From Bradyrhizobium quebecense (GTDB lineage Bacteria; Pseudomonadota; Alphaproteobacteria; Rhizobiales; Xanthobacteraceae): a DNA stretch of 64,000 nt. A model generated the notes under the pieces. The model searched no databases. It was not told the DNA's origin and saw only the letters and a program-made list of their open reading frames with translations. Each line of letters opens with the position of its first letter. Positions within the stretch are counted from its first letter, which is position 1. Below, piece after piece: positions 10,001 through 17,591 of this stretch. Location: positions 1 through 64,000 of the forward strand of contig NZ_CP088023.1 of the NCBI RefSeq assembly GCF_013373795.3. The letters run 5' to 3'. The position numbers and the translations under genes were made by a program.

Positions 10001-10015
10001 TGCCCGATATGTCAT
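4070..10015 (-). CDS. Formylating NRPS, loading module (F-partial C-A-T), module 2 C domain and start of its A domain
   Basis: A nonribosomal peptide synthetase that builds a peptide on carrier domains. I place the start at ATG 10015 because AGGAG lies at 10024-10028; a GTG at 10021 is the alternative, and residue numbers here count from that GTG. Residues about 33-215 form a formyltransferase domain (N118 and H120 in FNYHDGPLPRYAG, D156 in DDGVDTGD), as in N-formylating synthetases such as linear gramicidin. Residues about 340-585 look like the second half of a condensation domain with no HHxxxDG. An A domain follows (590-1110), then a carrier (LGGHS near 1149), a full C domain (1195-1620, HHLTGDH near 1377) and a second A domain. 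The first A core reads DAWFLGNVVK by the ten-residue code, a known Leu code. The frame breaks at about 4110 through loss of one G, and the protein continues in the next entry. Product class is sure; substrates are inference. Confidence 0.9.
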   Translation of the reverse strand: MTYRASPARGSACQPGDQNRPPEARSISPTVIVGSGTLAIRCAQLAIEMGHVIGAALCAGGVFRDWAVRSNIPSVASVEELSSFLKAEPMDWIFSVANPFILPPDVFGRVHRGAFNYHDGPLPRYAGTHATSWALLAQETEYAITWHRIDDGVDTGDVVVQRQVLIAPTDTALTLNLKCYEAAIEGFRELLTGLENGKLTAYPQALVGRSYFPRRRRPDAAGCLRWDQSAQELSAMTRALGFGPYHPNPLCLPKALVGDEAVTVRRVEVLPQQSGVPAGSLLEVHSSHWRVATGTQDVDVCFGNSDGQVLDARALARHSNLEEGGRLPILSDEEARSITATHELLAPWEDFWRQRLGQFRVLHPPFVSSFLATAPHQWQSSSWFSPSALAKLSPLDRSESLVTAWLIYFARITGETELQLGWMREPDGWRTGSKAIEVLIASVVPMEVTIDLAHDFEDVRKTVAAECAQLRAHASFARDIVARCPTLRGVEALRSHQPWPVGIRIMTQSCSGAGDLMTSHRAGLCGDLLTFEVCALDGSFRWHFDASRLAPKQIDRMTQHLQTLLHGVMADAGRPVGRIDILPAAERSYLLEELNRTAAAYPSQRCIHELFEQQVQKAPEAVAVVCADERLSYGELNARANRLAHHLIAFGVKPDLPVAICLERSPAMVVGVLAILKAGGAYLPLDPAYPSARLRQVLEDAAPPLLLADAAGRAALGGDGLTGVTVLDLETATPAWAELPATDPDPRALGLTSRHLAYVIYTSGSTGTPKGVMVEHRGLVNLVTWHVQTFCPQPEACCALAAGVAFDASTWELWSALCNRSTLQLPPRAAAADSLHLLQWWRDQSLDVAFLSTPLATLALDDKLINSRLEYLLVGGDRLQRVPGPLSPLKLINNYGPTEATVVATSGRLFSDNAVPHVGRPIANARVYLLDAYGAPVPFGAAGELYIGGAGVARGYLNRPELTAERFIASPFVDGDRLYRTGDLGRYLPDGNLEFLGRNDEQVKIRGFRIEPGEIAARLCEHAWVREAVVVAQQDGAGEKRLVAYVVCASEAGSDEDDGGGLAGALRAHLSARLPDYMVPAAFVRLAALPLTVNGKLDRKALPGPADAAYALAAYEAPRGEVETMLAGIWAELLGVERIGRHDNFFELGGHSLLAVQLMERLRRLSLGVEVRTLFARPVLCDLAASLGSHREVAVPANLIDEHSTAITPRMLPLIELTQEEIDRVVATVPGRVANIQDIYGLSPLQDGILFHHLLASRGDPYLLVSQMAFAKRGLLDGYLGAVQEVVDRHDILRTAFVWEGLSSPAQVVWRKAALDVLEVELDENGGSGREQLKRRFDPRQYRIDLGRAPLMRFVIAREPGSGRWLLLQLLHHLTGDHTTLEVMHAEVRAVLAGRGHELAVPQPFRNLVAQARLGIDAKAHEAFFQEMLGDIDEPTLPFGLREVHGDGSGIGEAHRMLPQALNDRLRAQARRLRVSLASLCHLAWGQVVALSSGREQAVFGTVLFGRMHAGAGADRAMGLFINTLPVRLDLDGAGVEASVQATHARLSELLAHEHASLALAQRCSGVAAPAPLFSALLNYRHNTPAAKSGSGTDDVLAGIERLGGEERTNYPLTLSVEDFGEALGLTAQVAEPISADRVCGYMQHTLEQLADALEQAPDRPVRELDILPAAERSYLLEELNRTAAAYPSQRCIHELFEQQVQKAPEAVAVVCADERLSYGELNARANRLAHHLIAFGVKPDLPVAICLERSPAMVVGVLAILKAGGAYLPLDPAYPSARLRQVLEDAAPPLLLADAAGRAALGGDGLTGVTVLDLETATPAWAELPATDPDPRALGLTSRHLAYVIYTSGSTGTPKGVMVEHGSLVNYLYWSDRSHYEGALNGSPMLLSFSFDGTITTVFGPLLAGTQLRILNQLSNRLVCGRRQAQTYDLIKLTPSHLSTLTNRFDGYKGPAPTRVLMLGGEALIRRIYSFGKSVFRPCV
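4430..7263 (-). repeat. NRPS module repeat, copy b (2834 bp)
   Basis: Partner of 1149-3982. A third partial copy of the A6-carrier side lies at 1-728 (matching 3261-3988), and a third copy of the first half of the A domain lies at 7688-8271. Identity stops abruptly at the same two places in every copy: just before motif A6 (IGRP) and just after motif A3. Confidence 0.85.
7688..8271 (-). repeat. Third copy of the A-domain N-half repeat (584 bp)
   Basis: Matches 1149-1732 and 4430-5013. It encodes ILPAAERSYLLEELNRTAAA through YTSGSTGTPKGVMVEH of the Leu-type loading A domain. Identity ends at 8271, where the sequence passes into the partial C domain that is unique to the loading module. Confidence 0.85.
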
Positions 10016-10021
10016 CTTCAC

Positions 10022-10350
10022 CGCTCCTGCAGTCCATCCATCAGCTGGGCATTCCCACCAGTCGCGCCACGTAGTGACTCAAACCAGCCACATTGGTTCG
10101 AATTTGCTCGGGATAACCGCGCCCACAGTCGCTTGCGCAGTATGGGGGAGGTATTGGCGGTGCCGAAATTCTTGCCCGCCGCGCAGATCTTCCACGTCGC
10201 GGGCAGACCCCGCGCCTTCAGATATCGTCTCCGGAGGAGACTGGGCATGTATCGTGCCAAAGGAGAAATCGTTCTCTGTCAGTATGCTAGCCCTAGCTGT
10301 TTAGTCCCACGCTTTGATGGTGCATTTTTGTCGCACGATTCGAAGGATGC
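10022..10350. other. NRPS upstream region with a possible gene tail
   Basis: This holds the NRPS ribosome binding site (AGGAG, 10024-10028). One minus-strand frame ends with EQIRTNVAGLSHYVARLVG and a TGA at 10041-10043, which looks like the C-terminus of an upstream gene, but I cannot follow it further or name it. No clear promoter is visible. Confidence 0.3.
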
Positions 10351-10351
10351 G

Positions 10352-10570
10352 CTATGGATAAGTTTTACACGGCTGCACCAGTACGACGGAGGCAGTCCGT
10401 CGAGCAATACAAATAGTCAAGAGAACCTGAGAGGTCTCGCCAAGCGCTACGGGATCAATCAGAAGACTGTCGCGAAGTGGAAGCAGCGCGAGACCGTCGC
10501 CGATCGTTCGACAGGCCCCAAGGAAGTCAAGTCGACTGTCCTTTCCATCGAGGAAGAGGCGATCGCCGAA
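10352..10570 (+). pseudogene. IS481-family transposase, N-terminal remnant
   Basis: The frame ENLRGLAKRYGINQKTVAKW followed by TGPKEVKSTVLSIEEEAI is the helix-turn-helix N-terminus of IS481-family transposases. The start is broken by single-base losses (for example ATACAAATAG where ATACAAAATAG would keep the frame). The catalytic domain is missing because the sequence jumps into an IS5-type element at about 10571. Confidence 0.65.
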
Positions 10571-10800
10571 ATCGTCAATCGCGGCGCGAAGCCAGTTATT
10601 CCAAACAAATCCAACAGGGTAACCCTCCACAGCTTCAGCAAACGCGTCTACAAAGGGCGCAACGTTATCGAGCGCTGTTTCTGTCGGGTCAAGGATTTCA
10701 GGCGTGTCGCAACTCGCTACGACAAACTTGCAAGAAATTTCTTGGCTGCCGTCCACCTTGCCGCCATGTCGCTTATTGGATCAATTGAGTCTGAACCCTA
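10571..10800 (+). pseudogene. IS5-family (IS427 group) transposase, C-terminal remnant
   Basis: The frame holds VNRGAKPVIPNKSNRVTL, then RNVIERCFCRVKDFRRVATRYD and MSLIGSIESEP, the C-terminal part of an IS5/IS427-type DDE transposase, with the catalytic Glu in the VIERCF segment. The end GGATCAATTGAGTCTGAACCC resembles the element end at 61960-61985, where a longer decayed relative sits on the opposite strand. Confidence 0.65.
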
Positions 10801-11140
10801 ACACTGCTATGTCACTTATCCGACCTCGCCGGATATCGTACACAATCGGCACAAGGCTTCTGAAAGCTCGCCTGATGTGTTCCGGGCAAAGAAAAGCGGA
10901 GCCTGGAACGTCAAAGTGATTTTTCCGGCCCGGCCCCACCGCCTTGTCGGGTGCGACTCTCCTGAAAGAGCTATGCGGGTCGCCGTTGCGCCCGCTCTCG
11001 GCAACCGCAACTGCATGGCGACATGAGAGGCCCGACCGGCTCCATTGGATTGGTCTCCAGTGGGACAGCGACAAGGCACTGCCAGAGCCGCGGTCCGAGC
11101 TGAGGTTGAACCGCCCCGGGATTGCCGGAGGCCATTTGGT
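10801..11140. other. Gene-free stretch
   Basis: I see no credible coding sequence, RNA gene or repeat here. It lies between the end of an IS5 remnant and the end of an IS3 remnant. Confidence 0.4.
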
Positions 11141-11145
11141 TTAAG

Positions 11146-11480
11146 TTATGCCGCCATGGCGGGTTGTTCCAGCATAGCGTAGTAGCGTTGTTCGGCTTCG
11201 GCCGGCGGGACGTTGCCGATGGGCTCCAGGAGCCTTCGGTTGTTGAACCAATCGACCCATTCCAGGGTTGCGAACTCGACGGCCTCGAAGCTTCGCCACG
11301 GTCCGCGCCGATGGATCACCTCGGCCTTGTAGAGACCGTTGATGGTTTCGGCGAGAGCATTGTCGTAGGAATCTCCGACACTGCCGACAGAAGGCTCAAT
11401 GCCAGCTTCAGCCAGGCGCTCGGTGTACTTGATAGAGACGTACTGGCTACCCCTGTCAAGGGCGGCGGAAAAGCTGGCCA
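11146..11480 (-). pseudogene. IS3-family transposase OrfB, C-terminal remnant
   Basis: The minus-strand frame contains DRGSQYVSIKYTERLAEAGI, then SVGSVGDSYDNALAETINGL and WVDWFNNRRLLEPIGNVPP. This is the end of the IS3-family DDE integrase core, including the second Asp and the Glu (ALAETINGLYK). Everything before DRGSQY is absent; the frame there continues into unrelated sequence next to an IS110 end. Confidence 0.75.
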
Positions 11481-11599
11481 CGTGGTCGGCGCAAAAGTAG
11501 GCCAGATGCACCGCGCGCATGGGAGCGCCTGGAGAAGCTATGGGGGGCGGCGAGGCTGAGGCACTATCGGCGCTGGACCACCAAAGATGGATGTAGATC

Positions 11600-12360
11600 A
11601 TGCCCGCAGTCGATGATTTGAGTCGTTCCCTCACCGCGCTGAATCAACATAGCACGTTGATGACGGTTATCGAAATGAGCAAGTCAAGTTGGCTCGTCGC
11701 CGGGATGGTGCCTGGTATTGAGCGGCATCCCATGAAGAAGCTCGATCCCGATCCGGTGGCGTTACTCAACCTGGTCAGTCGCTGGCGCTGCGAAGCGGAG
11801 AGGAAACAGCGGCGGATCGACCGGGTCGCGGTCGCCTTCGAGGCAGGCCGCGACGGCTTCTGGCTAGCGCGATGGCTGCAAGAGCGCGGCATCGAGGCGT
11901 ATGTGATCCATTCGACGAGCGTTGCGGTCACGCGCGAGCACCGGCGGGCGAAGACCGACCGGCTGGATACGGCGATGCTGATGCGAGTCTTTCTCGGTTG
12001 GCTACGCGGCGAACGCGGGCATTGCCGAATGGTCGCGATTCCGACCTTCGAGGAGGAAGACGCCAAGCGGCCGAGTAGAGAGCGAGAAAGTCTGGTTGGC
12101 GAACGGACTCGGATCATCAATCGAATGAAGGGCGCGCTGGCACGGCTGGGGATTCGTGGCTTCAAGCCAGAACTGCGGCGGGCTCCCAAAGAACTGAGCG
12201 CCTTGCTTACTCCGGAAGGTCAGCCGCTTCCCCCAATCTGCTGGAAGAGATGCGGCGCGAGATGATCGTGGCGCTTGCCAGAAAGCTGCTGATCGCGCTC
12301 TGGCGCCTGGTGACAATCGGCGAAGTCCCAACCGGTGTCGTGCTGCGACCGGGAATGTGA
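11600..12360 (+). pseudogene. IS110-family transposase, internally deleted and frameshifted
   Basis: The first 210 or so codons are a typical IS110 DEDD transposase N-terminus (VIEMSKSSWLVAGM, VAFEAGRDGFWLARW, REHRRAKTDRLDTAMLMRVF). Near 12230 one base is lost. The frame that resumes (NLLEEMRREM) joins directly to a C-terminal end, ALARKLLIALWRLVTIGEVP, so the Ser-containing C-terminal domain is deleted. The element cannot move by itself. Confidence 0.7.
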
Positions 12361-12720
12361 GCAAGAGGTCCAACAGGAGACACGTCTTTGACGGCCGGTA
12401 ACGACGTTGCGACAGGCGGTCAATGCTGATCCGAGGTGGCGGTGACCCGAGCTACGCCCTGGCTTCGACGCCGTAGGGAGAATGGGCCTGCCGCTTCGGA
12501 GCCTCGCCCCCGAAGCGAATGTCTGCTTCATGGTTTGGATCCCGTGAGGACCCAACCGAATACAAGGTTGCGGCGCGAGGCATCGCGTCTCATGGCGGGC
12601 TCCCCTCGGCTCAGAAAATATCGGGAGAACCGACTCGATAAGCCTTGACAGAACAACTCCCATACAAGGGCGTAGCCCGCAAGGCGGTCCCATGCGCGGG
12701 CGGCCTAAATTTCGGGGATG
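12361..12720. other. Probable noncoding right end of the IS110 element and flank
   Basis: No gene is supported. The stretch after the IS110 stop resembles the long noncoding 3' end that many IS110 elements carry, but I cannot define its boundary. Confidence 0.3.
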
Positions 12721-12721
12721 A

Positions 12722-12850
12722 TCAGGCGGCGGGCGTGGCCTGCCGAGCGCGGCTTTGAGCCAGGCGGTAGCTGTCGCCGTTCATCTCGAGGATGCTGACG
12801 TGGTGGGTCATGCGGTCCAACAGGGCGCCGGTGAGCCGCTCGGAGCCGAT
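12722..12850 (-). pseudogene. istB: IstB tail fragment (type 1)
   Basis: The minus-strand frame VIGSERLTGALLDRMTHHVS followed by ILEMNGDSYRLAQSRARQ and a stop at 12722 is the C-terminus of an IS21-family IstB ATPase. Its upstream part is replaced by the outer end of the left recombinase element. It differs from the IstB tails at 15469 and 17320, so it comes from a different IS21. Confidence 0.75.
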
Positions 12851-12854
12851 GACT

Positions 12855-14957
12855 TCATGATGCGTCCTTCTTCGAACGCTTGGTGCGTCGTACCCGATTG
12901 CGAAGCTGACGGATTTGGTCGTCTGAGAGCTCGATCTGCCATGGCTGGCCTTTGGCTAACTGACGACCTGCCAGCAATTCCCGCGCGAGATAATCGAACA
13001 CCGTCTGCGGGGTCACTCCAAGCTCAGCCGCTGCGCCCTGAATTGAGAAGCTTCCATCGGGCCAGCGCATCGGATTCTTGTCCACGCCGTTGATTTTGAC
13101 GGTGGGAATGCCCCAGCGGGTACGCAACAGCCAGACATTCTCGCCTTTGAAGGCGCAGCCTCGAGCCGCGACGAAGCCTTCCTGATTGAGTATTGCCGCG
13201 ATCTCGGCATCCATTTTGTGTTCAGCATTCAACTCGACGATCCGTTGCCGCAACCGATCAATGTCGATGTAATCACGGTATGTCTGAACGCGCCGTTGCA
13301 CGTGATGCTCGCTGGTTGCACCGGTCTGCCAGACGATCTTGAGCCACACCTGACCTCGGGTCCGCTTCTGATCAAGAACGACTTCGCGGATCACAAATCG
13401 CAGAATGCGCTTGCGATCGGCTGCCGACGTGGTGGCCGCGTTCCAAATCCGCGGCAGGTTCTCGCCGAGCGCTTGTAGCCCTGCGCATTCCGCCGGGCCA
13501 ATCAGAAGCGGCTCTTGCCCGCGCCAACGCGCATGCTCCTGCTCGACCGCCTCTGCGACACGCAGCCTCTCTTCCCAAGCCCGCTCAAGTGAGCGCGCCA
13601 CAAGACGGTTCTCGGGCTCTACGGCGTCATACTGGCGCCGAGCGCGCTCGGCCTCGTAGCGGGCGCGCTCCACGCGAAGCGCCCACTGGCGCTCGAGCTG
13701 ACGGCTCTCCTGCTCCAGTTGGCCCGCGGCTGCGAGTGCGATCTCAATCTGATCCGGCACCAGGGCGTCGAGGACTATCCGCTCGACCAGCGCGTCAACC
13801 GCCAAGGCCCGGACTTCCTGGCACATTGCACTGCCTTGCTGGTCCCGATCCGAGCGGCAGCAATAGACCGGATAGTCGGCATTCGGGCCCGTGTAGCGCA
13901 TGCTCATGCGCCGTCCACAACGACCGCAGACCGCAATTCCTTGTAACAGGGCTGCCCCCTTGCGCGGTACGCCAGAGTGACCTGCCTCATAGCGGCAGAC
14001 GTTATCTGCCAATCGCCCCTGGTTGGCCATGAACTCCTCCCAGCTGATATAGCCTGGGTGAGCGGCGTGGAGGCAAACCGCCCAATCCGCGATCGCTACC
14101 TTGACCGTTCCCGTCAGCGATCCCCGCCGGCATCGGCTCGGGTCCTTTTGCCGGCGGCCATAAACATACGCCCCAGCATAGGCCGGATTCTGAAGGATAT
14201 TAAGGACGCGTGTGCTATCTGGCGCACGCCAGACGATCTCGTGTGGAGAAGGTCCAAGCAGCGGCCGAACCGGCAAGGACAATCCATTCCTGTCCAAGTA
14301 GCGCATCACACGGCGCGCACTTTGCAGTTCCCGGAATTTAGCAAACACGAGATGAAGACGGGCGCGCACCTCCTCATCCGGATTGAGAACAATTGTGCCC
14401 GCTCGATCGTAGGCGAGCCCGGCCGGCAGCGGCAGCCGCAGTTCGCCCCGCGCCGCCTTCTGCCGTTCCCCTTGGTGAAGGCGCATCCGAAGCTGATGCA
14501 GCTCCGCCTCGCTCATGATGCCGGACAGGCCCAACAGCAGGCGGTCGTGATAGGCGCGCGGATCGTAAAGCCGCTCGCCATCCGCAATCAGCACGCCAAA
14601 TACCGAGCACAGTTCGAGAAGCTGATGCCAGTCCCGGTTATTGCGGGCCAAGCGCGAAGCGTCGAGACTCACCACGAGACCGGCGTTGCCAAGGCCGATC
14701 TCGGCAATGAGCTTCTGGAAACCATGACGGTCCACGCCGCCAGCACCGGATTTGCCCAGATCCTCGTCAATCACCTGGACGCGCTCGGGCGGCCAGCCCA
14801 GACCGATGGCGCGATCGACAAGGCGGTACTGCAGCTCGGTGCTCTCCTGATGCTGGCGCACCTGGTTCACGGATGACTGCCGCACGTAGACATAGGCCAA
14901 CTTGGCTCGGTGAGCCGTCGTGAGCCGCTCGTCAGCGACGGTCGAGCTGATCAGCAC
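12855..14957 (-). CDS. Large serine recombinase (left copy)
   Basis: A 700-residue site-specific DNA recombinase. The N-terminal resolvase domain (about 18-165) has [12 protein letters not shown] with the catalytic Ser at residue 28, followed by the arginines of [14 protein letters not shown]. The middle has the recombinase domain ([14 protein letters not shown]) and a zinc ribbon (CGRCGRR, then two further Cys positions), then a long coiled coil rich in Glu and Arg (about 415-480). The C-terminus has a helix-turn-helix-like stretch ([16 protein letters not shown]). It overlaps the small upstream gene by 7 bp, implying one transcript. It should move its own element by cut and paste at a short core; its flanks suggest that istB genes are the target. 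It differs from the right copy by Asp in place of Glu near the end. Confidence 0.9.
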   Translation of the reverse strand: MLISSTVADERLTTAHRAKLAYVYVRQSSVNQVRQHQESTELQYRLVDRAIGLGWPPERVQVIDEDLGKSGAGGVDRHGFQKLIAEIGLGNAGLVVSLDASRLARNNRDWHQLLELCSVFGVLIADGERLYDPRAYHDRLLLGLSGIMSEAELHQLRMRLHQGERQKAARGELRLPLPAGLAYDRAGTIVLNPDEEVRARLHLVFAKFRELQSARRVMRYLDRNGLSLPVRPLLGPSPHEIVWRAPDSTRVLNILQNPAYAGAYVYGRRQKDPSRCRRGSLTGTVKVAIADWAVCLHAAHPGYISWEEFMANQGRLADNVCRYEAGHSGVPRKGAALLQGIAVCGRCGRRMSMRYTGPNADYPVYCCRSDRDQQGSAMCQEVRALAVDALVERIVLDALVPDQIEIALAAAGQLEQESRQLERQWALRVERARYEAERARRQYDAVEPENRLVARSLERAWEERLRVAEAVEQEHARWRGQEPLLIGPAECAGLQALGENLPRIWNAATTSAADRKRILRFVIREVVLDQKRTRGQVWLKIVWQTGATSEHHVQRRVQTYRDYIDIDRLRQRIVELNAEHKMDAEIAAILNQEGFVAARGCAFKGENVWLLRTRWGIPTVKINGVDKNPMRWPDGSFSIQGAAAELGVTPQTVFDYLARELLAGRQLAKGQPWQIELSDDQIRQLRNRVRRTKRSKKDAS

Positions 14958-15159
14958 GACCCAGTCCCCTTCCGGGCGTGCCGGGGATCGCTTGCATTCG
15001 CCGCATCAGCGCGGCGATCGTTTGAGCAATCTGGGTTTGCGTCGCGGTCGACAGATTCGGCCAGAGGCGCGGAATGTCGGCCATCGGACGGCCGGATGGA
15101 TTTGCCAACGTTGGCAGGGGTCGATACGCAACGCGACCTGGGAGCGGTCGGTGGGTCAT
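14932..15159 (-). CDS. Second small protein of the recombinase element (left copy)
   Basis: A 75-residue frame with a helical segment MADIPRLWPNLSTATQTQIA and IAALMRRM, overlapping both the previous gene and the recombinase start. The composition of this segment looks more protein-like than the overlapping frame. Function unknown; the same reading frame is kept in the other copy. Confidence 0.4.
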   Translation of the reverse strand: MTHRPLPGRVAYRPLPTLANPSGRPMADIPRLWPNLSTATQTQIAQTIAALMRRMQAIPGTPGRGLGRADQLDRR

Positions 15160-15439
15160 CGCGAATCACCTTCTCGTCGAGAAGGCTCAGACTCGCGCTC
15201 AAATGTTGCATCAATGGGATCAGCGTCCGTACACTGATGCGCGGCAGGTCGGCCGCGTTCGGGCGGAAAGCGATCGACGTCTCGGTAAGATCCGTCGACG
15301 CGATCCGAACCCCCCGCCGCCGTCCGTCCGGCAGCGCGACAACAACGTAGGCGGGACCGCGTCCCGACCGCTCCTTCAGCACCTCAAGCCGGTGCCCAAA
15401 TAGGAAATGATGCGGGTCAGTGATCGTGACGTGAGACAC
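14951..15439 (-). CDS. Small DUF5372-like protein of the recombinase element (left copy)
   Basis: The first 90 or so residues (VTITDPHHFLFGHRLEVL, then YVVVALPDGRRRGVRIAST) look like the small beta-rich proteins found just upstream of serine recombinases (DUF5372-like, from memory). After KVIRDDPP the sequence becomes low in information and overlaps another frame, so the real protein may be shorter than 162 residues. It probably assists or regulates the recombinase; this is inference from position. Confidence 0.5.
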   Translation of the reverse strand: MSHVTITDPHHFLFGHRLEVLKERSGRGPAYVVVALPDGRRRGVRIASTDLTETSIAFRPNAADLPRISVRTLIPLMQHLSASLSLLDEKVIRDDPPTAPRSRCVSTPANVGKSIRPSDGRHSAPLAESVDRDANPDCSNDRRADAANASDPRHARKGTGSC

Positions 15440-15468
15440 GACCCGTTCAAGAATAGGGGTACTCTGCC

Positions 15469-15588
15469 GTGTTCGGCGATCCCACGCTTGGCGATGCCAT
15501 CTTGGATCGCATCATTCACAATGCACACCGCATCGAGCTCAAGGGCGACAGCCTGCGTCGGCGGGCCGACGATAGGACAAACGCGTGA
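15469..15588 (+). pseudogene. istB: IstB tail fragment (type 2)
   Basis: The plus-strand frame [20 protein letters not shown] followed by [15 protein letters not shown] and a stop is an IS21 IstB C-terminus. It begins exactly at the GTGTTCGG that ends the left recombinase element. The lineage differs from the IstB tails at 12722 and 17320. Confidence 0.75.
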
Positions 15589-15787
15589 CCACCGCACGCC
15601 CGATCGCCCCACCGGCCCACAGGTCCCTCCCGCGCGCGCCGCTGCGTCGCTCGTGGGGCCACTCCGCGCCGCGCGCGGGGCCCTCCCATGGACCGCCGGA
15701 CCGATCTCCAAACCCTCCCGTCTGTCTTGACCAGAAAGACCATTTCCAGCACACATTAAACACGTCAGTCGTGTTCGCCTCCGCAAG

Positions 15788-15845
15788 TGATCACCATCGT
15801 CTGGAATCCGTGATCACGATCGCCTGCAATCGCTGATCACTATCC
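15788..15845 (+). repeat. Three 23-bp direct repeats, IS21-type end
   Basis: TGATCAC occurs at 15788, 15811 and 15834, exactly 23 bp apart, each followed by a similar stretch (CTGGAAT, CTGCAAT, GTGGAAT). Iterated motifs of this kind are the transposase-binding sites at IS21 ends, and this set follows the type 2 istB tail. Confidence 0.65.
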
Positions 15846-15966
15846 GTGGAATACGCATCAGAGGGCGCCCGAGAGGCTGGCGAGCGTGGTGTAAAGCGCT
15901 GAAGCGGCGTAGGATTCGGTTGCAAAGCCAACCCCATCACCTTCAGCCGCGAACACCACGCCCGCC

Positions 15967-17310
15967 ATGACCGATGATACGATTCTGCCCTTCTCGTTTC
16001 CTGCCGTTCACGCCAAGAAAGTCACAGCTGCCTTCGATGGCGGTCGGCTGACCTCGAACGGGGGCGTGATGCTTCTGGCGATGGCCGAGCGGCGCCTCGG
16101 CTTGGCCGACAATTTGGCCCGCGTGTTCCCGGATCGGCGCGATCCGACGCGGGTCGTGCACAGCCTTGTCGATATGTTCCGCGCGCGCATGTTCGCGATC
16201 TGCTGCGGCTACGAGGACGCCGACGACCTCGATCATCTGCGGTCCGATCCCGCATTCAAGCTGGCCTGCGGACGGCTGCCGGACACTGGCCGGGATCTGT
16301 GTTCGCAGCCGACCCTATCGCGCCTGGAGAATGCACCACACCTGCGCGAGGTGATCCGGCTGAGCTCTGTGCTGGTTGACCTATGGATGGACAGCTACGC
16401 GCGAGCGCCGAGCGCAATCACGCTCGACATCGACGACACGGTCGACGTGGTGCATGGCCGTCAGCAACTCTCGCTGTTCAACGCCCATTATGATGAACAC
16501 TGCTTCCTGCCGATCCACGTCTACGACACCGAGCACAGCCGGCCTGTTGCGGTCATCCTGCGCCCCGGCAAGACGCCGAGCGGCCGCGAGGTGCGGGCAC
16601 ACCTGCGCCGCCTGGTTCGGCGCATTCGCCGGCGCTGGCCCGATACGCGTATCACCTTCCGCGGCGACAGCCATTACGCCGGCCCCGAGGCGATGACTTT
16701 TTGCGAGCAAAACGGCGTCGATTACATCTTCGCGCTAGCCGGCACGAAGCCGCTCGCCAGAAAGGTCGACGAGGTCTGTGATGCAGTTCGAACCGAACGT
16801 GCGATCGAGAACAAGATCGTGGTTCGCGGCTACACCGAGACCCGCCACGCGGCCGGCTCCTGGCATCGTGAGCGCCGCGTCGTCGCCCGCATCGAGGCAA
16901 CCCAACAAGGGCTCGACGTCCGCTACGTCGTCACCAGCCTGGATATCGGCTCGGCTGAGTGGATCTATGACAGCCTCTATTGCGCTCGCGGACAGGCCGA
17001 GAACCTGATCAAGCTGCACAAGACCCAGCTCGCCTCCGATCGCACCAGTTGCCGCTCGGCGCTCGCCAACCAGGTCCGCCTCGTCTTCCACACCGCCGCC
17101 TATTGGCTCATCCTCGCCGTGCGCGATGCCATCCCAAAGCCGCGCGATCTGGCAACGGCCGAGTTCAACACGATCAGGCTCAGGCTTCTCAAGATCGCAG
17201 CCCGCGTCATCGAGACCGCCACCCGCGTCCGTCTCGCCTTCGCTGCGGCGTGCCCCGACGCCGACCTGTTCCGCGGCTTGGCAAACGCTCTGGTCCCGCA
17301 AGCACCCTGA
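15967..17310 (+). CDS. IS1380-family transposase (copy 1)
   Basis: A 447-residue DDE transposase of the IS1380 family. Visible landmarks are FDGGRLTSNGGVMLL at the N-terminus, LDIDDTVDVVHGRQQLSLFN (first catalytic Asp region), RGDSHYAGPEAM (second Asp) and CARGQAENLIKLHKTQL (Glu). The frame is intact and the length is normal. The element sits between the ends of two different IS21 elements, inside the spacer of the big inverted repeat. A diverged relative of the same length lies at 58274-59617. Confidence 0.9.
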   Translation: MTDDTILPFSFPAVHAKKVTAAFDGGRLTSNGGVMLLAMAERRLGLADNLARVFPDRRDPTRVVHSLVDMFRARMFAICCGYEDADDLDHLRSDPAFKLACGRLPDTGRDLCSQPTLSRLENAPHLREVIRLSSVLVDLWMDSYARAPSAITLDIDDTVDVVHGRQQLSLFNAHYDEHCFLPIHVYDTEHSRPVAVILRPGKTPSGREVRAHLRRLVRRIRRRWPDTRITFRGDSHYAGPEAMTFCEQNGVDYIFALAGTKPLARKVDEVCDAVRTERAIENKIVVRGYTETRHAAGSWHRERRVVARIEATQQGLDVRYVVTSLDIGSAEWIYDSLYCARGQAENLIKLHKTQLASDRTSCRSALANQVRLVFHTAAYWLILAVRDAIPKPRDLATAEFNTIRLRLLKIAARVIETATRVRLAFAAACPDADLFRGLANALVPQAP

Positions 17311-17319
17311 CGCGCGGTG

Positions 17320-17562
17320 TCAATCGGCGTTCGACTGGGACCCCCTATCGGCATCCAAAAGGGACCCCTTTGATCGGCGTGCTCTGCTGGTAGCGCTCGG
17401 GTCGTCGGAGCTGGTCGGGGTTGCGGAGACGGCGCGAGCGCGGGTTGTTTGAACATCGTCGCGGCTTTTGAATCGCCAGCTGTCGTTGCCGGTCTCGACG
17501 ATGTCGCAGTGATGGGTCAATCGGTCGAGTAGCGCGGTGGTCATTTTGGCATCGCCGAACAC
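17320..17562 (-). pseudogene. istB: IstB tail fragment (type 3), separated from its head by the right recombinase element
   Basis: The minus-strand frame [20 protein letters not shown] followed by WRFKSRDD is an IstB C-terminus. Its head is at 20171-20818 and stops at EWPSVFG, so the two halves belong to one istB split by the element 17563-20189. Copies of GTGTTCGG lie at both junctions (17555-17562 and 20190-20197, minus orientation). Confidence 0.8.
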
Positions 17563-17591
17563 GGCAGAGTACCCCTATTCTTGAACGGGTC

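Larger units (their letters stand above)
12843..15480 (-). mobile_element. Serine-recombinase element, left copy (inverted)
   Basis: A 2638-bp unit that is the inverted copy of 17551-20188; paired coordinates sum to 33031 throughout. I noted only two base differences, giving D/E near the recombinase C-terminus and H/Y in the small upstream gene. It carries a large serine recombinase and two small overlapping upstream genes. Its inner end meets an istB tail at a GTGTTCGG site, and its outer end meets an istB tail in the opposite orientation. Confidence 0.8.

Noticed and set aside
13977..14876. A 299-codon frame opposite the left recombinase (also at 18155-19054)
   Set aside because: Antisense shadow duplicated by the inverted repeat; the recombinase frame has the real motifs.
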